Assembly (NCBI GenBank): GCA_037039685.1
Contig: JAWNGF010000003.1
Location: 4,066,571 to 4,130,570, forward strand
DNA length: 64,000 bases
Source of the DNA: Ceratobasidium sp. AG-K
Lineage: Eukaryota > Basidiomycota > Agaricomycetes > Cantharellales > Ceratobasidiaceae
Direction: 5' to 3'
Part shown: positions 48,552 to 61,032 of the stretch, piece by piece
Layout: the number at the start of each line of letters is the position of its first letter
Numbering within the stretch: position 1 is the stretch's first letter
The notes under the pieces: model-generated
Seen by the model: only the letters and a program-made list of their open reading frames with translations
The model's database searches: none
What the model was told of the DNA's origin: nothing
Translations under genes and position numbers: made by a program

Positions 48552-49790
48552 ATGTCGCAATCCGCTCCCCTTCGTTCTGCCATGAAGCAGCCTTCGCGCC
48601 CAACGTCTCCTGCTCTGGGCGCCTCTACCCCATCGTCCCCGACCCCTGGCTCTGCCTCTGTCTCGGCGATTGCAACTCCATTGGTAGGTCCATGTGGTGC
48701 TACACAGTCGGAATCTTTGACTGATCTTCACGGTATCATATCTTTAGAGCCCGCCACACGTACAGCTAGTTCCGTCATCTCCTATCACCCCCCAATCAGC
48801 ACTTTCGCCCCTACCCACGTTCTCGCGCACCCTCACAGGAGGCTCAGCGGCTGTCCCGGGATATAAGCCCAAAGTTTCATTTGACACTTTTGAAAATCCG
48901 AGTGATGCGGCTCTGGATAGTTTCACTCTTCAAGTAAGTGTCGTCATAATTCTTATTTGTATTATATTCCTATTAGTCCATCGTTCCTGATCATTGAGTA
49001 GGCCACGTCCGACGACTATCAACGGACTCGCAATACCCGAGTGTTCTTGTGCGCTGCGTCAGGCGACGAGAGTGGTCGTCAAGCCTTGGATTGGACGCTA
49101 GAGAGTTTGGTCCAGGATGGCGATGAGTTGATTGTCGTCAGGGGGTTTGACCTTGAGGACCTTGGTGAGTATAATATGTTCCTACACTACCGCGTCTGAC
49201 ATACAAATCATCTGTTGCAGAGAAACAACTTCATGAAGAGGTGAGGGAGGAGGCGAAAGAACTCATGAAACACATTTTGGCAAAGAATTCGGAGCATGAA
49301 GGCCGTCAGGTACGTTCCCTTGTGAATCAACGCATAGCCTATCCCAACCTACTCGACCCAGCTCTCGGTTGTAGTTGAATTCGTCGCTGGGAAAATCACG
49401 TCGACCATCGAGCGACTGATTGCACTCTACCGCCCCGACTCACTTGTCGTTGGCACACGTGGTCAAACAGGACTGGTTAAAACTTGGAGCGCGGCCTTCC
49501 TCACGCCCGGTATGGGTAGTGTCAGCAGGTACGCTCACACAACCCAAGAACTTTATATCCGAGCTGAGGTCTATGAATAGGTACTGCGTCTCCCATTCGC
49601 CAGTGCCCGTGATTGTGGTGCGTCCTGAACGAAAGGTTCGTAAATCGATGGAGAAGCGTAGGACGGATGGCAAGAAGAGGCATCAATTTGACGAGTGAGC
49701 AATAAGACTGGTCTCAAGGCCTGTGTTCTTACAAGGCTGTCTAGGTTAATCGGGAGTCGAAGTCGGATAGGCATCAAAGAGGACGATTGA
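48552..49790 (+). CDS. Universal stress protein (UspA) domain protein
   Basis: Seven exons: 48552-48683, 48748-48933, 49002-49164, 49221-49309, 49362-49528, 49581-49694 and 49745-49790, all in phase, 298 residues. The first 100 residues are Ser/Pro-rich and disordered. The Usp domain follows: VFLCAASGDESGRQALDWTL, a DELIVVRGFD strand, LIALYRPDSLVVGTRGQTG (nucleotide-loop region) and HSPVPVIVVRPERK. These small alpha/beta proteins bind ATP or related nucleotides and accompany stress responses; the precise role in fungi is unclear. The C-terminus is basic. Confidence 0.9.
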
Positions 49791-51093
49791 ACTCAGGTTT
49801 ACCAGCAGATTGCGTGGGATAGGATAGATTGTGTGGAGCGTTAAACGAAATGTGAAAGTATGTGCTAGGTTGTTTTTGGTATGTCTGTATACTAGATTGG
49901 AACCGCTAGTCCTTGCACGGGATAGTTGGTTTATATAAGTGTGCACACACAATCTGGCCCAATCAGTCCGGGAACTCAAGCGCTCGGCGTTAACAACGGA
50001 GCTGACAGGTAAATTTAAACCGACAAACAAGCATCGGAGCTACACAAATCTCGTCTCGTTTCAGGTCATTGCTCTTGTGGTGAGCTGCCTAAAAATCTGT
50101 GGCACAGTCCCTGTAGAAGCACACAGAACGCATATGCCTTACCACGTATCCTTGCATGGAAAGCAATTGGCACGCGCGACGCATTCGAATCAAATCACCA
50201 CTGCTCACTCATCTGACTGATTTCCGCGGGGTGTGCTAAAAGTGTTGGCGCCCCAGTCCTTCCACATTACCTCCACTCACGGGCGTTTTCTAAGCCACAT
50301 TCTTGGCATGTGGTTTAGCACCTAACGACTGCAGCTTATGCCTAGTCACCATCGGGGGATTTCTTTTTAATAATCGATAGTATTAAAGGATTAGTCGGGG
50401 CCTGGCCCTGTGTACACCTTCTGTGGAGAAGACGAGCCAGAGAGAGAGAAAGAGGAAAAACAAAACAGGGACAAACTCAGCACGTAAAGAGGGAGAAACA
50501 AGTGCTAGACGTGTAACCGAACCACTAAACTAAAGTAAACTATCTAAGAGAGTCCGCGAATCGACGCGTGGCCTTGATGAAGCCCAGAAGCACCTGGATT
50601 CCCCCTGGCGAGGACAGAAGGAAGTCCAACGACAGGAAATCCTGTCCCCTGGAGCCCAAGTGCTCGTGCCGATCCTCCCCATGCGCCGGGATCGGGGGAT
50701 TTGTCACCATATTTCGTAGCATCTCGGTCCGACGCGTCCGTCCAGGAGGCAATACTAAAGAAATAATAGGGGGTAAATACCTTGAATAAGGAATTGTATA
50801 TCAGCTGGCGAGACCTGATGTGCCCGTGTGAGGGGTACTGCAATCATAGAGCTTCTCAGATTGGTCAGTCGGAAGTCTGCGGTCAACCTCATCCGCTCTG
50901 TATATGACACTTATTGTATGCATCTCAGAATTTTGAGCATGATAACAGACATAGAGGTGGTTAGCCTGTTGTAAGTGCCTGATGACTGATTATTCGTTCG
51001 CTGCGAATTCCCTGATGAATGCCACACGGTAACGCTTTGGTTTTGGAACATTATATGCGCAAATCAATTCTCCACAGCCTCAAGGTATTTATC
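49791..51093. other. Intergenic region between stress protein and TPR-CHAT genes
   Basis: No confidently supported gene. Minus-strand DNA at 50540-50900 has two overlapping open frames, and one splice chain (start near 50850, Met-Ile-Ala-Val) could give a protein of about 80 residues; I see no family and rate it weak. Confidence 0.3.
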
Positions 51094-54000
51094 TCATAAC
51101 CCTATATGAATGAATGGCGCCCAGCGCTCCAGCGATATCCCCTCTTTGGCACGAAGATATTCAATTGCTCGGTGCAATGCTCGTGCTGAATCCCGGTAGT
51201 CCATTTTTCCATCTTTCATCAGTTCCGCATATACCCGATCCGCCACTTCCGGACCATCCTCGTCCACAATGCTCCACATCGTGCCAATCACACTCTGGTA
51301 TCCTGCCATCAGCATTCCTGCAGCTAAGTGTACGGCCTCATCTGGCATCTTCTTGTCTCCAGCAGCAGTTTGGCAGGCAGAGAGATATGCAAGTCCCTTG
51401 TTAACAAACAACTGCTTAGTAACCATGGCGAGTGTTAGCCCCCCATTGTGAAGGTGGAAGGCGCTTTGAGTGGGATCGGTTGTATCTTGGCTTCCATGGC
51501 ATGCCATGTGAACCCAGCTGAACTCGTCCATTGCACTTAGAACTCGATCGATAGTAGCCTCCTCGTTCTCAAGTTCCAGATAACAGTCAGCTTCAACATA
51601 CTTCTTGATCACCGTTAGCTCGTCCTTCGTACAAGGTAATCTAGGCAATCCTGGTGTATTTTCTTGACCAACTGCCAGCACTCGGCAATGTGCGCCAGAT
51701 TTTTGTGACCGAATTTTAAGCAACGCGCTCAAGGTAGGTGTATAAGATGATATCACCAAGTCGAATGTGCTCAACTGAGAATCTTCGTAGCTCCCGGTAG
51801 CGTGTAGTGGAAGGAACGAAAGTAGGCCCGTTGTGCACCACGTAATACGTGGTAGCTGCTCGATTGGTAATTTTTGCTATGTATGCGCTATTAACCGATT
51901 GTTGGACGCGTGGACGAAGAGAACGCACCTTGTACCCCAGAAAGTCAAGTACTGGCTTGACAACGCCCGACCACAAATGTTCCACCGATCTTTCGAGTGA
52001 CCCAAACTGATTCAGAGGAGGTCCGGGTTTCCTTTGCCTCGCCAGAGAGATTATATGCTGACGTGCTACAATTGCCTGCTCCATCGAGAAATCTGCCAAA
52101 GTAACGTGTGATATGGTATCGGTGTTGGGTTGGACCACTAGCGCGTCACAACGGCTCGCGTGGATGTTAATGACAACCACGGGGTGAGACTTAGCGGCTT
52201 CAAGTAGCTGACTGGATTTGGGAGCACTCAAAAAGTCCTTAAAACCAGGGATCGAGCGTGCATCGCTGAGAAGCTTGTCCCATTCAAGTGCTAGCTGCAG
52301 GTGAGAACCTGCCTCTTTATCCAGGTTGCGGCTATCGATCCCAGGCGTTGACGCCTGGGATAACCGTGAGCTTGCATGCTCGAGCTTCCGGCCAACTGCT
52401 TCAAGCCTTCGTGCGAGCTCAGGATTCTTGGCGGCTAATCGTTCAAATGGTGTGCGCAGCTGAGCAATCTGACCCCAGACTATAGAGCGGCCTGCTTCGA
52501 GCCACTCGAGGGCTAGGTTTAAGGAGCCGCCGGCAATAGCATATGACGCGGCCTCCGTAGCAAAGTCACCTATCTGTGTGATTCGTTCGTAGCGCCGATC
52601 GATAGTAGTGCCGATCCAGACCAGCAGGGGAATCAGCTCCATGGCACGTTGATACGCAGGGCGCGGGGAAGACGCGACGTTGGAGGATGCCACTTGAGCC
52701 CATTTGCGGCATGCCATAAACCTGATAAAGGGAGATCCCGTGAGAGATTGAGCGGCCTGGCTGTAGTTAACGACTGCGTATTCATAGTCCGACTGTTCTC
52801 TGCATTTTTCGTATCGAGCTAAGTATGAATCCCCGAGGGCGGTCAATGCTTTTGGTTTGTCCGGGTGGCCATTAGGAGTGAGTAAAACCCCCTTTACCCC
52901 ACATTCGATCGCCGCAGTTAGATCTGAGAGCCCACCCAAGCGCTTGAAACGTGTTCGGAGAGAGGTTCCGAGGTTGATAAGCCATCCTGGCTTGTTGGGA
53001 TGCTCATTGGGTGTAAGTGTGACCACTGCGGCTCCGATATCGGCTGCTTTGTTCAGGTCCGAGAGCTCGCCGAGGCGATCAAACCGTGTTTGGTGTGCTA
53101 TAGCTAGGGCACTAAGCCTGTCTGGCCTGTCCGGATGATCGGGGGGAGTAAGCGACACAGCAAGTCTTGCATGTTCGAGCGACTGGTTTAGGTCCGAGAG
53201 CTCGCCGAAACGCTCAAACCGAGTCAAGTACGAGCACCCAAGGTTACTGATCCATCTTGATTTCTCTGGGTCGTCATCTGGGGTGAGCGCGACAGCCTTT
53301 GCCTGGAATTCCACTGCTTTGTTCAGATTTAGAAGCTCACCGAGACGCTCAAACCGGATCCAGTGTGAGATCCCAAGGTTATTAAGCGCGACTGGCTTAT
53401 ACATGTGGTTGTCAGGTGCAAGTAAAACCGCCTCTGCTCCACATTCGATCGCTTTGTTGATGTCTAAAAAGTCCCCGGAGTGCTCGAACCGAACTCGGTA
53501 CGAATTCCCGAGGTTGCCGATTGTCCTTGGCCGTTCTGGGTGTCCGTTGGGGAGAAGTGAAATCGCTTGCTTTCCGCATTCGATCGCTTTACTTAAGTCG
53601 GAACTATCGCCGACATGTTCAAACCGAGTGCGGTATGCATCTCCGAGATTACCTGTGATAGCTGGCTTGGCTGGGTGGGAGTCAGGAGTGAGCGAAGAAG
53701 CCTCTGATATGTATTCGATTGCTTTATTTAGATCGACGACTTCTCCGAGGTGATCGAAACGGTCTAAATACGAGCCCCCAAGGTTGTTAAGTGTCGCTAA
53801 CCTGTTTGGGTGACCATTGGGAGTTAGTGATAACGCTTCCGCTCCACATTCAATGGCGTTGTTCAAGTCCGGAAACTCTCCTAAGCGTTCGAACCGAGCT
53901 TGGTAGGAGCCCCCCAAGTTGTTGAGTATTACAAGCCGGTCGGGATGGCCACTGGGAGCAAGTAAAAGGGCTTGTCCTTCATATTCGATTACTTGGCTTA

Positions 54001-54277
54001 AATCAGCAAGTTCTCCGAAATGCTTAAATCGAGTCAAATACGAGCTCCCGAGACAATTGAGTACCGCTAATCTATTTGGATGATCGCCTGGAGTCAGTGA
54101 GACTATTTCTTCTCCCATCTCGATGGCTTTATGCAAATCGGCCAACTCTCCCAGATGCTCAAACCGAGCTAGGTAGGAGCTTTCCGGGTCGCTAAGCATT
54201 GCCGCTCGACCTGATTGGCCTTCAAAAACGGAACGGTTTGAGCCAAGCCTATGGACGATCATGAGAGCGAGGCACAT
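51094..54277 (-). CDS. TPR-CHAT protein (caspase-clan protease domain with tetratricopeptide-like repeats)
   Basis: Two exons, 54277-51929 and 51876-51094, in phase; 1043 residues from the first Met, though an upstream exon is possible because the repeats start almost at once. Eleven tandem repeats of about 45 residues occupy roughly 35-520, each with the pattern NLG-SY--RFE-LGE--DLNKAIE--EAV-LTP--HP, TPR-like and distinct from 34-residue TPRs. A helical linker follows, then a CHAT domain (Caspase HetF Associated with TPRs) with WVHMACHGS (His) and AYLSACQTAAG (Cys), the dyad expected of the caspase clan, and GMLMAGYQSVIGTMWSI. CHAT proteases usually act on a partner recognised by the repeat domain. 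The gene lies 7 kb from the C14/NACHT island. Confidence 0.9.
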
Positions 54278-55711
54278 GCGGGCTAACCTTCGTTTGTTGC
54301 CACTCTGTTAGTTTCAGCTATGGGATGACCCCCATATTGAAGGTTTTCTCTGATTGTCCAACTGTAAGCTCATACCGTAATGCAGCCAGAACGGGTAACA
54401 TTTACCCTCGCAGATTATTAGGTTTTTGAGTCTCGTGGACGTGGGTGGGATGTGAATCATCCATGCGGGAGGGTGCTGGTCTCTCGGCGGATTCGAAAGG
54501 ATGGTAGCGATGTCGAAATGGAGTCCTGATCATGATTTATGTACTCACGAAACTCTGAACGGCCGAAATCATCCGATTTGGCCCATCAGATTACCGAGAC
54601 TTACCCAAGGAGTTCCGGTCATTGCGCTTGCAGCTGCACCTACTTAGTCCCGAGGCGAATATCGCACTCATCCGCATGGCCTAGGGCTCCTGCCCATCAC
54701 AAGGATGTACTCTCTCCGAAGGCATTGCCTTTGTTGAAGCTACGTTGTTTCATTTTCCGCAAAATACGCTAGTAGGTATGAGACTATGCTATGCTTGGTT
54801 GAATGATTGCCCAAGGCAGCGCTTACCCCTTTGGTTAGACCCCAGTGAGCGCTTGATTTCTATCACACTATTGTTCGGCGGCCAGCGGAGCACATACTCA
54901 GACTTGCCCCTTTGGTACATTTCCCCCATCGACCCAAGTATTAATGTAATGCCTTTAAGCGGCACATACACTGCCGCCCAAAAGTATTACAATACCCGTT
55001 TTCAGCGGAGAAACATCTCTATATGCGTGAGTTAGCGACAACCATAAGGCTAAGTTTAGGATATACCCTAAATCCGATCGCGTTGGGACCTAATTGAGGA
55101 AGGCGTTCGATACGTCAAGTATCACTCGGAACTACGCCCGCCTAGTAGGACCGCCAAAAAAGCTATGGCAGTCACTCCCTCAACGTGCTCCTAGTCCTTT
55201 TGGGACCCCGAGTAGAGTTATGTTTAGTAGGAGGCTGGAGTGACTATTAAGGTACGTACGTTAGCTTAGATACACCATTCATTGATGTACGCTGAGCTAC
55301 TGATCTATGGGCGTAACCACCGTTGCTACACATGGCGGACAAAAGAGAACGGTTGCGGCACGTACGTAAACAAGAGTCAATAAGTATAAAATTGTCACAA
55401 TTCAAGCGTTTTCATTTTCGCTTGGGGAGGCCTTGCGAGCAAGGTGAAATGGTGGCCACCGTTGCGGCCGGATTTATGTTCTTGATCGGAACACTTGTGT
55501 AACCTCATCCAGCCACCATTCACACGGTGGCTATTTGTCGAAATCTTCGCCTGACTCGAGATACCAACGTTCTGCTATTAGTTCACCCACCCAAAACTGG
55601 TGTGAGATGCCCATAGCCTGCCTCGGGCCCGAGCTAAAAATTCGCTGTAGACCATACACGGGCGATTTACTGCCGAGACACCTCGTTTTTATAATACAGT
55701 CCAACGCCGCT
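54278..55711. other. Gene-poor region upstream of TPR-CHAT and the phosphotransferase gene
   Basis: About 1.4 kb between divergent genes. No convincing coding exon. Short open frames (54539-54772, 54745-55035 plus) have no recognisable pattern. Both promoters should be here. Confidence 0.3.
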
Positions 55712-56982
55712 ATGCATGACCTTACTACCACGGATGGAGCTCTTGGATATCTCCGTCACACAGGCTTTGATGCCACAAACGTTCAAGTACTCGGTGGTGG
55801 TCACTCTGCATATACCTATCGTGCGACACTCAAGGCACTACTTCTTACCGGTAAAACGACAGTTATTTTGAAACACTTCGAACCATACGGTTATTTTTTC
55901 AAGGAAAGCAAGACACCAGTGGAGCGTGGAGTACGTGGTACCATTCATACCGTTCCTAAGTATTGATTTATAGGGTTCACAATCATCCAGGAATTCGAGT
56001 ACAAAGCTCTAGTCGCCCTAGCCGAATCAGAGTTGTTCAACTCGAATAGCATAGTACAGGCTCCGCGACCGGTTCGCTATGACCCAGAAACGCATACAAT
56101 TCTCATGGAAGACCTCGGCCCCCTAATACCGGTCTGGGAAATGTTAGCAAAGAGCATGAAAACTGCCCGGGCTGATCCTTCGGACCCGCAAAATGCGATC
56201 AAGAGGGCCTTGGAACTAACGTCCAAGGTTGGATCTGCTATCGGCGACTTTCTCGGTCGTTTCCATAACTGGAGTGAATCTCCTAAACAAGCTACGCTCC
56301 TTGATGATCTCTCGTCAAACGACACGGTCGAGGGGTATATATCATACAACCGTCAATGCATGATGCAGTCGGCAGAGTTCCTTGGCTCAGAGGCAAACAA
56401 CTATCCTACGGTATCAGAAATTTTCGCGGGGGTGCGAAAGGAAGATTTCAGAAACGGCGGTGTACTGATAATGGGGGACTGTACGTTGAGTGAGTGCATG
56501 CGTAGAGTTGTATTAGTTGTATACTTATTTGAGTTCGAGATAACGTTATGATTCCCCCAACATTTGACCCTAATGACTTGCGGCTCTATATTCTGGATTG
56601 GGAGACAGTTGGATTTGGTCGTCCCGAACTTGATATAGGAGTCCTCACGGGCACAACACTGTCATTTGCGCATCGGTACAGCTCAGACGAGGGCTACCCC
56701 TTTCTTCCAGCGCTACACCAAGCATATCGTCAACATCGAAATTTGAGCCCCGTATTAACGGCAAGAGTAACCGGTATGTACGGTATGGCCTTGGCCACCA
56801 TGAGATCGGGCACGAAGGGTGAAGTGGAGAAGTACTTGCCAGGGGTTAGAGATGGTTTCGAGCTCCTCAAGCTTGCTCACAACACCAATGATAAGGCTAT
56901 CCGAGAGCATGGCGCGGTTACGGGTTTGTTTATAGCCAAACATACTGAGCATTACGGTTCTGAGCTTGTAAATGGTTGCTGA
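55712..56982 (+). CDS. Aminoglycoside-phosphotransferase-fold kinase (APH/choline kinase-like)
   Basis: Three exons: 55712-55937, 55974-56480 and 56534-56982, in phase, 393 residues. The APH fold is visible: a Gly-rich loop GGGHSAYTYRATL, the Lys strand TTVILKHFE, the EYKALVALAES helix, ILMEDLGPL, the catalytic loop MGDFRDNVMI assembled across the second intron, and the metal-binding LYILDWE with FGRPELDIG. The loop lacks the His before GD that many APH enzymes have, but the Asp and Asn are present. The substrate is unknown; fungal relatives are annotated as phosphotransferase-family proteins. I prefer the Met at 55712 over one 59 codons upstream, as the domain begins right after it. Confidence 0.85.
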
Positions 56983-57171
56983 ATAATGCTATTTCACACT
57001 TAGGGATGGGGCGTCTTGAGTGACGTTGCAGGAGTGGATTTGAGCTTGTTCAATCGGGTTAGCCTCGGGCCCTGATCTCAGCAAAGCGCTCGGCGCTTGC
57101 ACCAGAGCAGCATCAGATGACGTTGCACAAGAGGTTTCCAGACTCGGCCACTCGCGCTTCACTTCCCACAC

Positions 57172-59089
57172 ATGGCCGGAGTGTCCCCACCAACTCGCGC
57201 CCTGCCATCAATCTCGAGTAATAATCCTCCGGTATTACTTGACTTTGTCTCGCATGTTCCCGCTCCAGTCACTCGACTGCTCGTTGAACAAGCTGGCACA
57301 ATAAAATTCCTGCGCCGGGCAGCCGAAATAGCGAGTTGGAAGAGCGCCAAACCTTCAGAGAGCTGGTTATTACTTGGAGCATGGTGGCTGGTATGTGGAG
57401 GGGCTTACTTTGGGATTAGGAAAGTAGAATCGTGAATGCCTCCGAGTGCGAGTCGAGCTGACTTTCCGGCGTGTGCAGGTACTTGGTCCCAATTCTGGTT
57501 ATTCTTCCTACCTTATGGGGACATCTCAAATCTCAATCATGGTGGCCGTGGAAACCGTCCACACCCTCGCACGAACCTATTGCGGCGAGCGACGTAACGG
57601 TTGGAGCGACCATATCCGACATCACACTCCTCCGGCTACTGCTTCCTCCCTTTATCTTTACGAACCAACCTCTCCAAGCTCGACCCCGTTCGCCCATCCT
57701 TGAAGCACTCAGGATATCCCAGTCTACACTTCCCCTCAAATCGCTTATCCGAGCCACTGCAATATTGTACATCCCGTACTTGCTGCTCACGTGCTTTATC
57801 CCTCTCCCAATTATCTTTGGCATTCTTGGAACAATTGTCTTGACCGCTCGTGCCCCTTGGGTCTGCATTCTTCGTCGACTGATATCCGAGAGTGGGTGGG
57901 CTTGGTGGGTGTGGCGTCGAACGTGGGCATTTGTGACCGGCACGCCGGTCGCCGTACCGGGTTCCACGTTTACACTGCTGGAGAAATCACCAACTGCTGG
58001 TCTACCGAATAAGACCCCAAAGCGGCCTCTGAGTATCGCTCAAAGTCTACGGCCCGCCAAGCTACGTTTCCGATTCGACATTTTGGAGAACCAACGATGG
58101 TGAGCAAAAATCCTCCCTCCCGTCATTACAATTAACAAGGAAATGATGGTAGGTGGGTTGGAATCGATTGGTCATCTGCACTTCTCCCCAACGAGCGTAC
58201 GAGCTGGTGTTCACCACCTCCGCACCTCGCTCCGCTCTCCCCACCTATCACATTTGCGCTTCCTCCGCACACCACACATGAGGACAAGACACTGGGAATT
58301 CGTAAAAGGGCGTTTTGGCGCTGGGTGAGTGAATTTTGAGACACGTGCATGTGAATGCGTGTGCCGATTTCACGTGTAATGCTTAAATCCGTGCTTGTAT
58401 AGGACGATCCAGAATGGACAGTCATCGTGAAGACTTCGGCTGACGAGCATTCAGCTCGAGTCAACGTGCCCTTGCCAGATCCATCATCAGACTCTGAGGG
58501 CAGACTTGCCAAAGGGCTGAAACGTGTTGGTGAAAATCTGCCTGAATCCGTATCTGGGAGCAATTTGACACGAAGGGCGAGCGATACAGGCGATGAGGAG
58601 GATGAACAAGGTCAGTATAGCTAGTCTGTTGCTGGTAACTAGTGTAACACATACTCCCTAGCTCCATCTTCTCCCTCGACTACGCAAAAAGAGCAGTTGA
58701 CAGACCCTGATGGGTGGGTGTACGCGGATAACAAGTGGGAGATGCCGAGTCCCAAGGGTGGACTTGGGAAATATACCCGATATCGCGTATGGACCAGATG
58801 TGCGGTGCTGGTAGAAGAGATTGAAGAGTTGGAGAGCACCGAGGCGGGACCAGGTGAAAGCACCACGACGTCAACCGACAAACCCCCTGTTTCACCGATC
58901 GCTCCTATTACACCCACTACACTCTTACCTATCTCGCCCAATAAAACTCACAAGCATACGATGTCGGAAGGTGGGGCTGGGAGCGGGGTGAGGCACTTTA
59001 GCGGTTTGAGTCCGGTGAGCGATCGGGAGTCGAGGCTGACGAGTCGGCTCAAATCGGTATTGGAGAGTCGGACTGGAGCTAAATCCTAG
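57172..59089 (+). CDS. Pex24/dysferlin-domain peroxin-like membrane protein
   Basis: Five exons: 57172-57431, 57479-58099, 58153-58324, 58403-58610 and 58662-59089, all in phase, 562 residues. The N-terminal half has several hydrophobic segments (WLLLGAWWLVCGGAYFG, LVPILVILPTLWG, and a long one from ILYIPYLLL to GTIVLT). A dysferlin N-terminal motif begins at about 294 with WWVGIDWSS and PNERTSW, and a dysferlin C-terminal motif at about 435 with DPDGWVYADNKWEMPS and YRVWTRCA. This layout matches the Pex24p/Pex28/29 group, which controls peroxisome size and number and links peroxisomes to the ER. The end is disordered. The exact peroxin orthologue is not resolved. Confidence 0.85.
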
Positions 59090-59302
59090 CATAATGTTTG
59101 GGAAATTTCCCGCTGGTATATACTGTATGTTTGTACTACTCTAATGTAATATAGGTGTAATACCTGATCTGCCGTCCCAACCACAATTCTGTTACTTTTG
59201 GAACGCATATACCCCTAACGTGTTGAGGCGCTGTCATCACATTCCAACCAATACATATTCTTATCGTAAGACAATACATAATTCGTAACGAAAGACGAAT
59301 CA

Positions 59303-60239
59303 TTACCAAGGGAGATGTTGCCCATCCCACTGCCAATACTCGCCAGTGTTTTGCATGTTGACCTGGTCTATCACCTTGAGCATACCACTGACGCTTTCGG
59401 TCGGGCTGATGTCTGCATTTTTGCCTCCCATGTCCGTCCGTACCCAGCCCGGGTGGACAAGCGCCACAGCGATCTTGGATGACTCGAGTTCTTGTGCGAG
59501 CTTGCGACCCATCATATTCAAGGCGGCCTGGATAGGGAGTGTTGAATCAATGCGTCAATTTGCACACCAACAATGCGTACCTTGCTAGCAGAGTAGGAAG
59601 GGCTGATGGTATTATCTCCTCGTGTGAGAGAACCCAAAATAGAGCTAATTAATATTACTCTAGGCAGAGTGGGTGAACCAGAACGGAGCAATGGCACAAA
59701 GTGCTGTGTAATACGAAGTGGTCCGAGGACATTGTTCCCTAGTATGTTAGCGACATCTTGAATATCTCTGCTGGAAGTCTGAGTGGAGGTTCAACAAAGA
59801 CAAAGACAAATCCGCATACTGTTTGAGCAGTGAACTGTCTTGATTGGCCGCTACTCCAGCGTTGACGACCAAAACGTCAAGGTCTTTGACCTTTGACTTG
59901 ATTTCCTCGGCTGCGGCCTGAAAGGTGAAGCCTCACGTTATGATACTACTAATCAGACATTTATACGCATTCCCACCTTGCAGCTACCATCGTCACCCAT
60001 ATCCAGGCGAGTAAGCACAAGGCGTCCCGCATTCGATTTCTCCGCTACCAGCCCTTTCAGATCGCTAATCTTGCTTGCGTCGCGATACGTAGCCACAACT
60101 TTATTACTTGGATTGCTGAGCTATAATGCAGCTTTAGTTTATGATAACCCAAATGAAATAGCGAACATACGAGCTGACGAACAAATTCAAGGCCAATACC
60201 GCGGTTGGCGCCAACGACTAGATAGCTGGTAGGAGACAT
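59303..60239 (-). CDS. Short-chain dehydrogenase/reductase (SDR)
   Basis: Five exons: 60239-60171, 60120-59977, 59917-59820, 59767-59581 and 59527-59303, in phase, 240 residues. Classical SDR marks: the cofactor loop VVGANRGIGLEFV at the N-terminus, RLDMGDDGS, VLVVNAGVA, ILISSILGS with the catalytic Ser, and SYSASKAALN with Tyr and Lys, then VHPGWVRTDMGG. It resembles C-factor-like or carbonyl-reductase-like SDRs of fungi; the substrate cannot be told from sequence. It is soluble, with no signal peptide. Confidence 0.93.
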
Positions 60240-61032
60240 GATACTATACGTGAGGGGATGGGGGTCTAATGAATAAATGAGAGAACCACCCATCAACTTA
60301 AATACCTCCACCATCCACTGAGGTTCGGAATGCCTCTTTGAAATACTGCTCAATCAAGAGAAATATTTACAATGGACATGGCGTCACGTAGTGCACTCCA
60401 CTCATGGCAGAACATATACCCGTCGCGTAACACGCACGTCTTACTCAGCTCTTCCGGGGGCGTCATCATCCCACTTCATCGGCAGGTGCGACACCGAGGT
60501 CTGCCCCGCGGATGTCCACGCAAAACTGCGAGTCAAGCGGCACAACGGACCCAAACAGCGATTTGAACACTGTAGAACGCGGTGGTTTCAAGTAGTCGCG
60601 GCAGTACAAGAACAGCATTAATCATGATAATATCGTGTGTCATGGGCACAACTCCTCATTCTAAAACAAAGTTAAGCGCATGCATACTGGATGCAGCATA
60701 ATTTCACAAGCTTTGGGAGGTTAGGCGAATGGAATGGCATTGCATAGCATGGAAGCTTATGTTTTTTCCTCTACAAGACATGAGCAATCAACGTAGAACA
60801 GCTACAACCATGCACGATGATAAGGAACCCTTGCAGATTCGAGATAGGCTCTAGAAACTCTTCAAATAAGCCTTACGCCAAACAGCTCATGTCTGAGCGA
60901 CCCTTTTGGCCTGGGGTTGGAATGATATAATAGCCAAAATATTTAAAATTTGTACATTTCACAGGAAACAGTCATTTCACCGTAGGAATTGTTACAATAG
61001 CTTGTGTAACTGCAGGCGCACCCACCAAGGCA

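Noticed and set aside
50540..50850. Possible small two-exon minus-strand gene
   Set aside because: A splice chain can be made, but two frames are equally open and no family is recognised.
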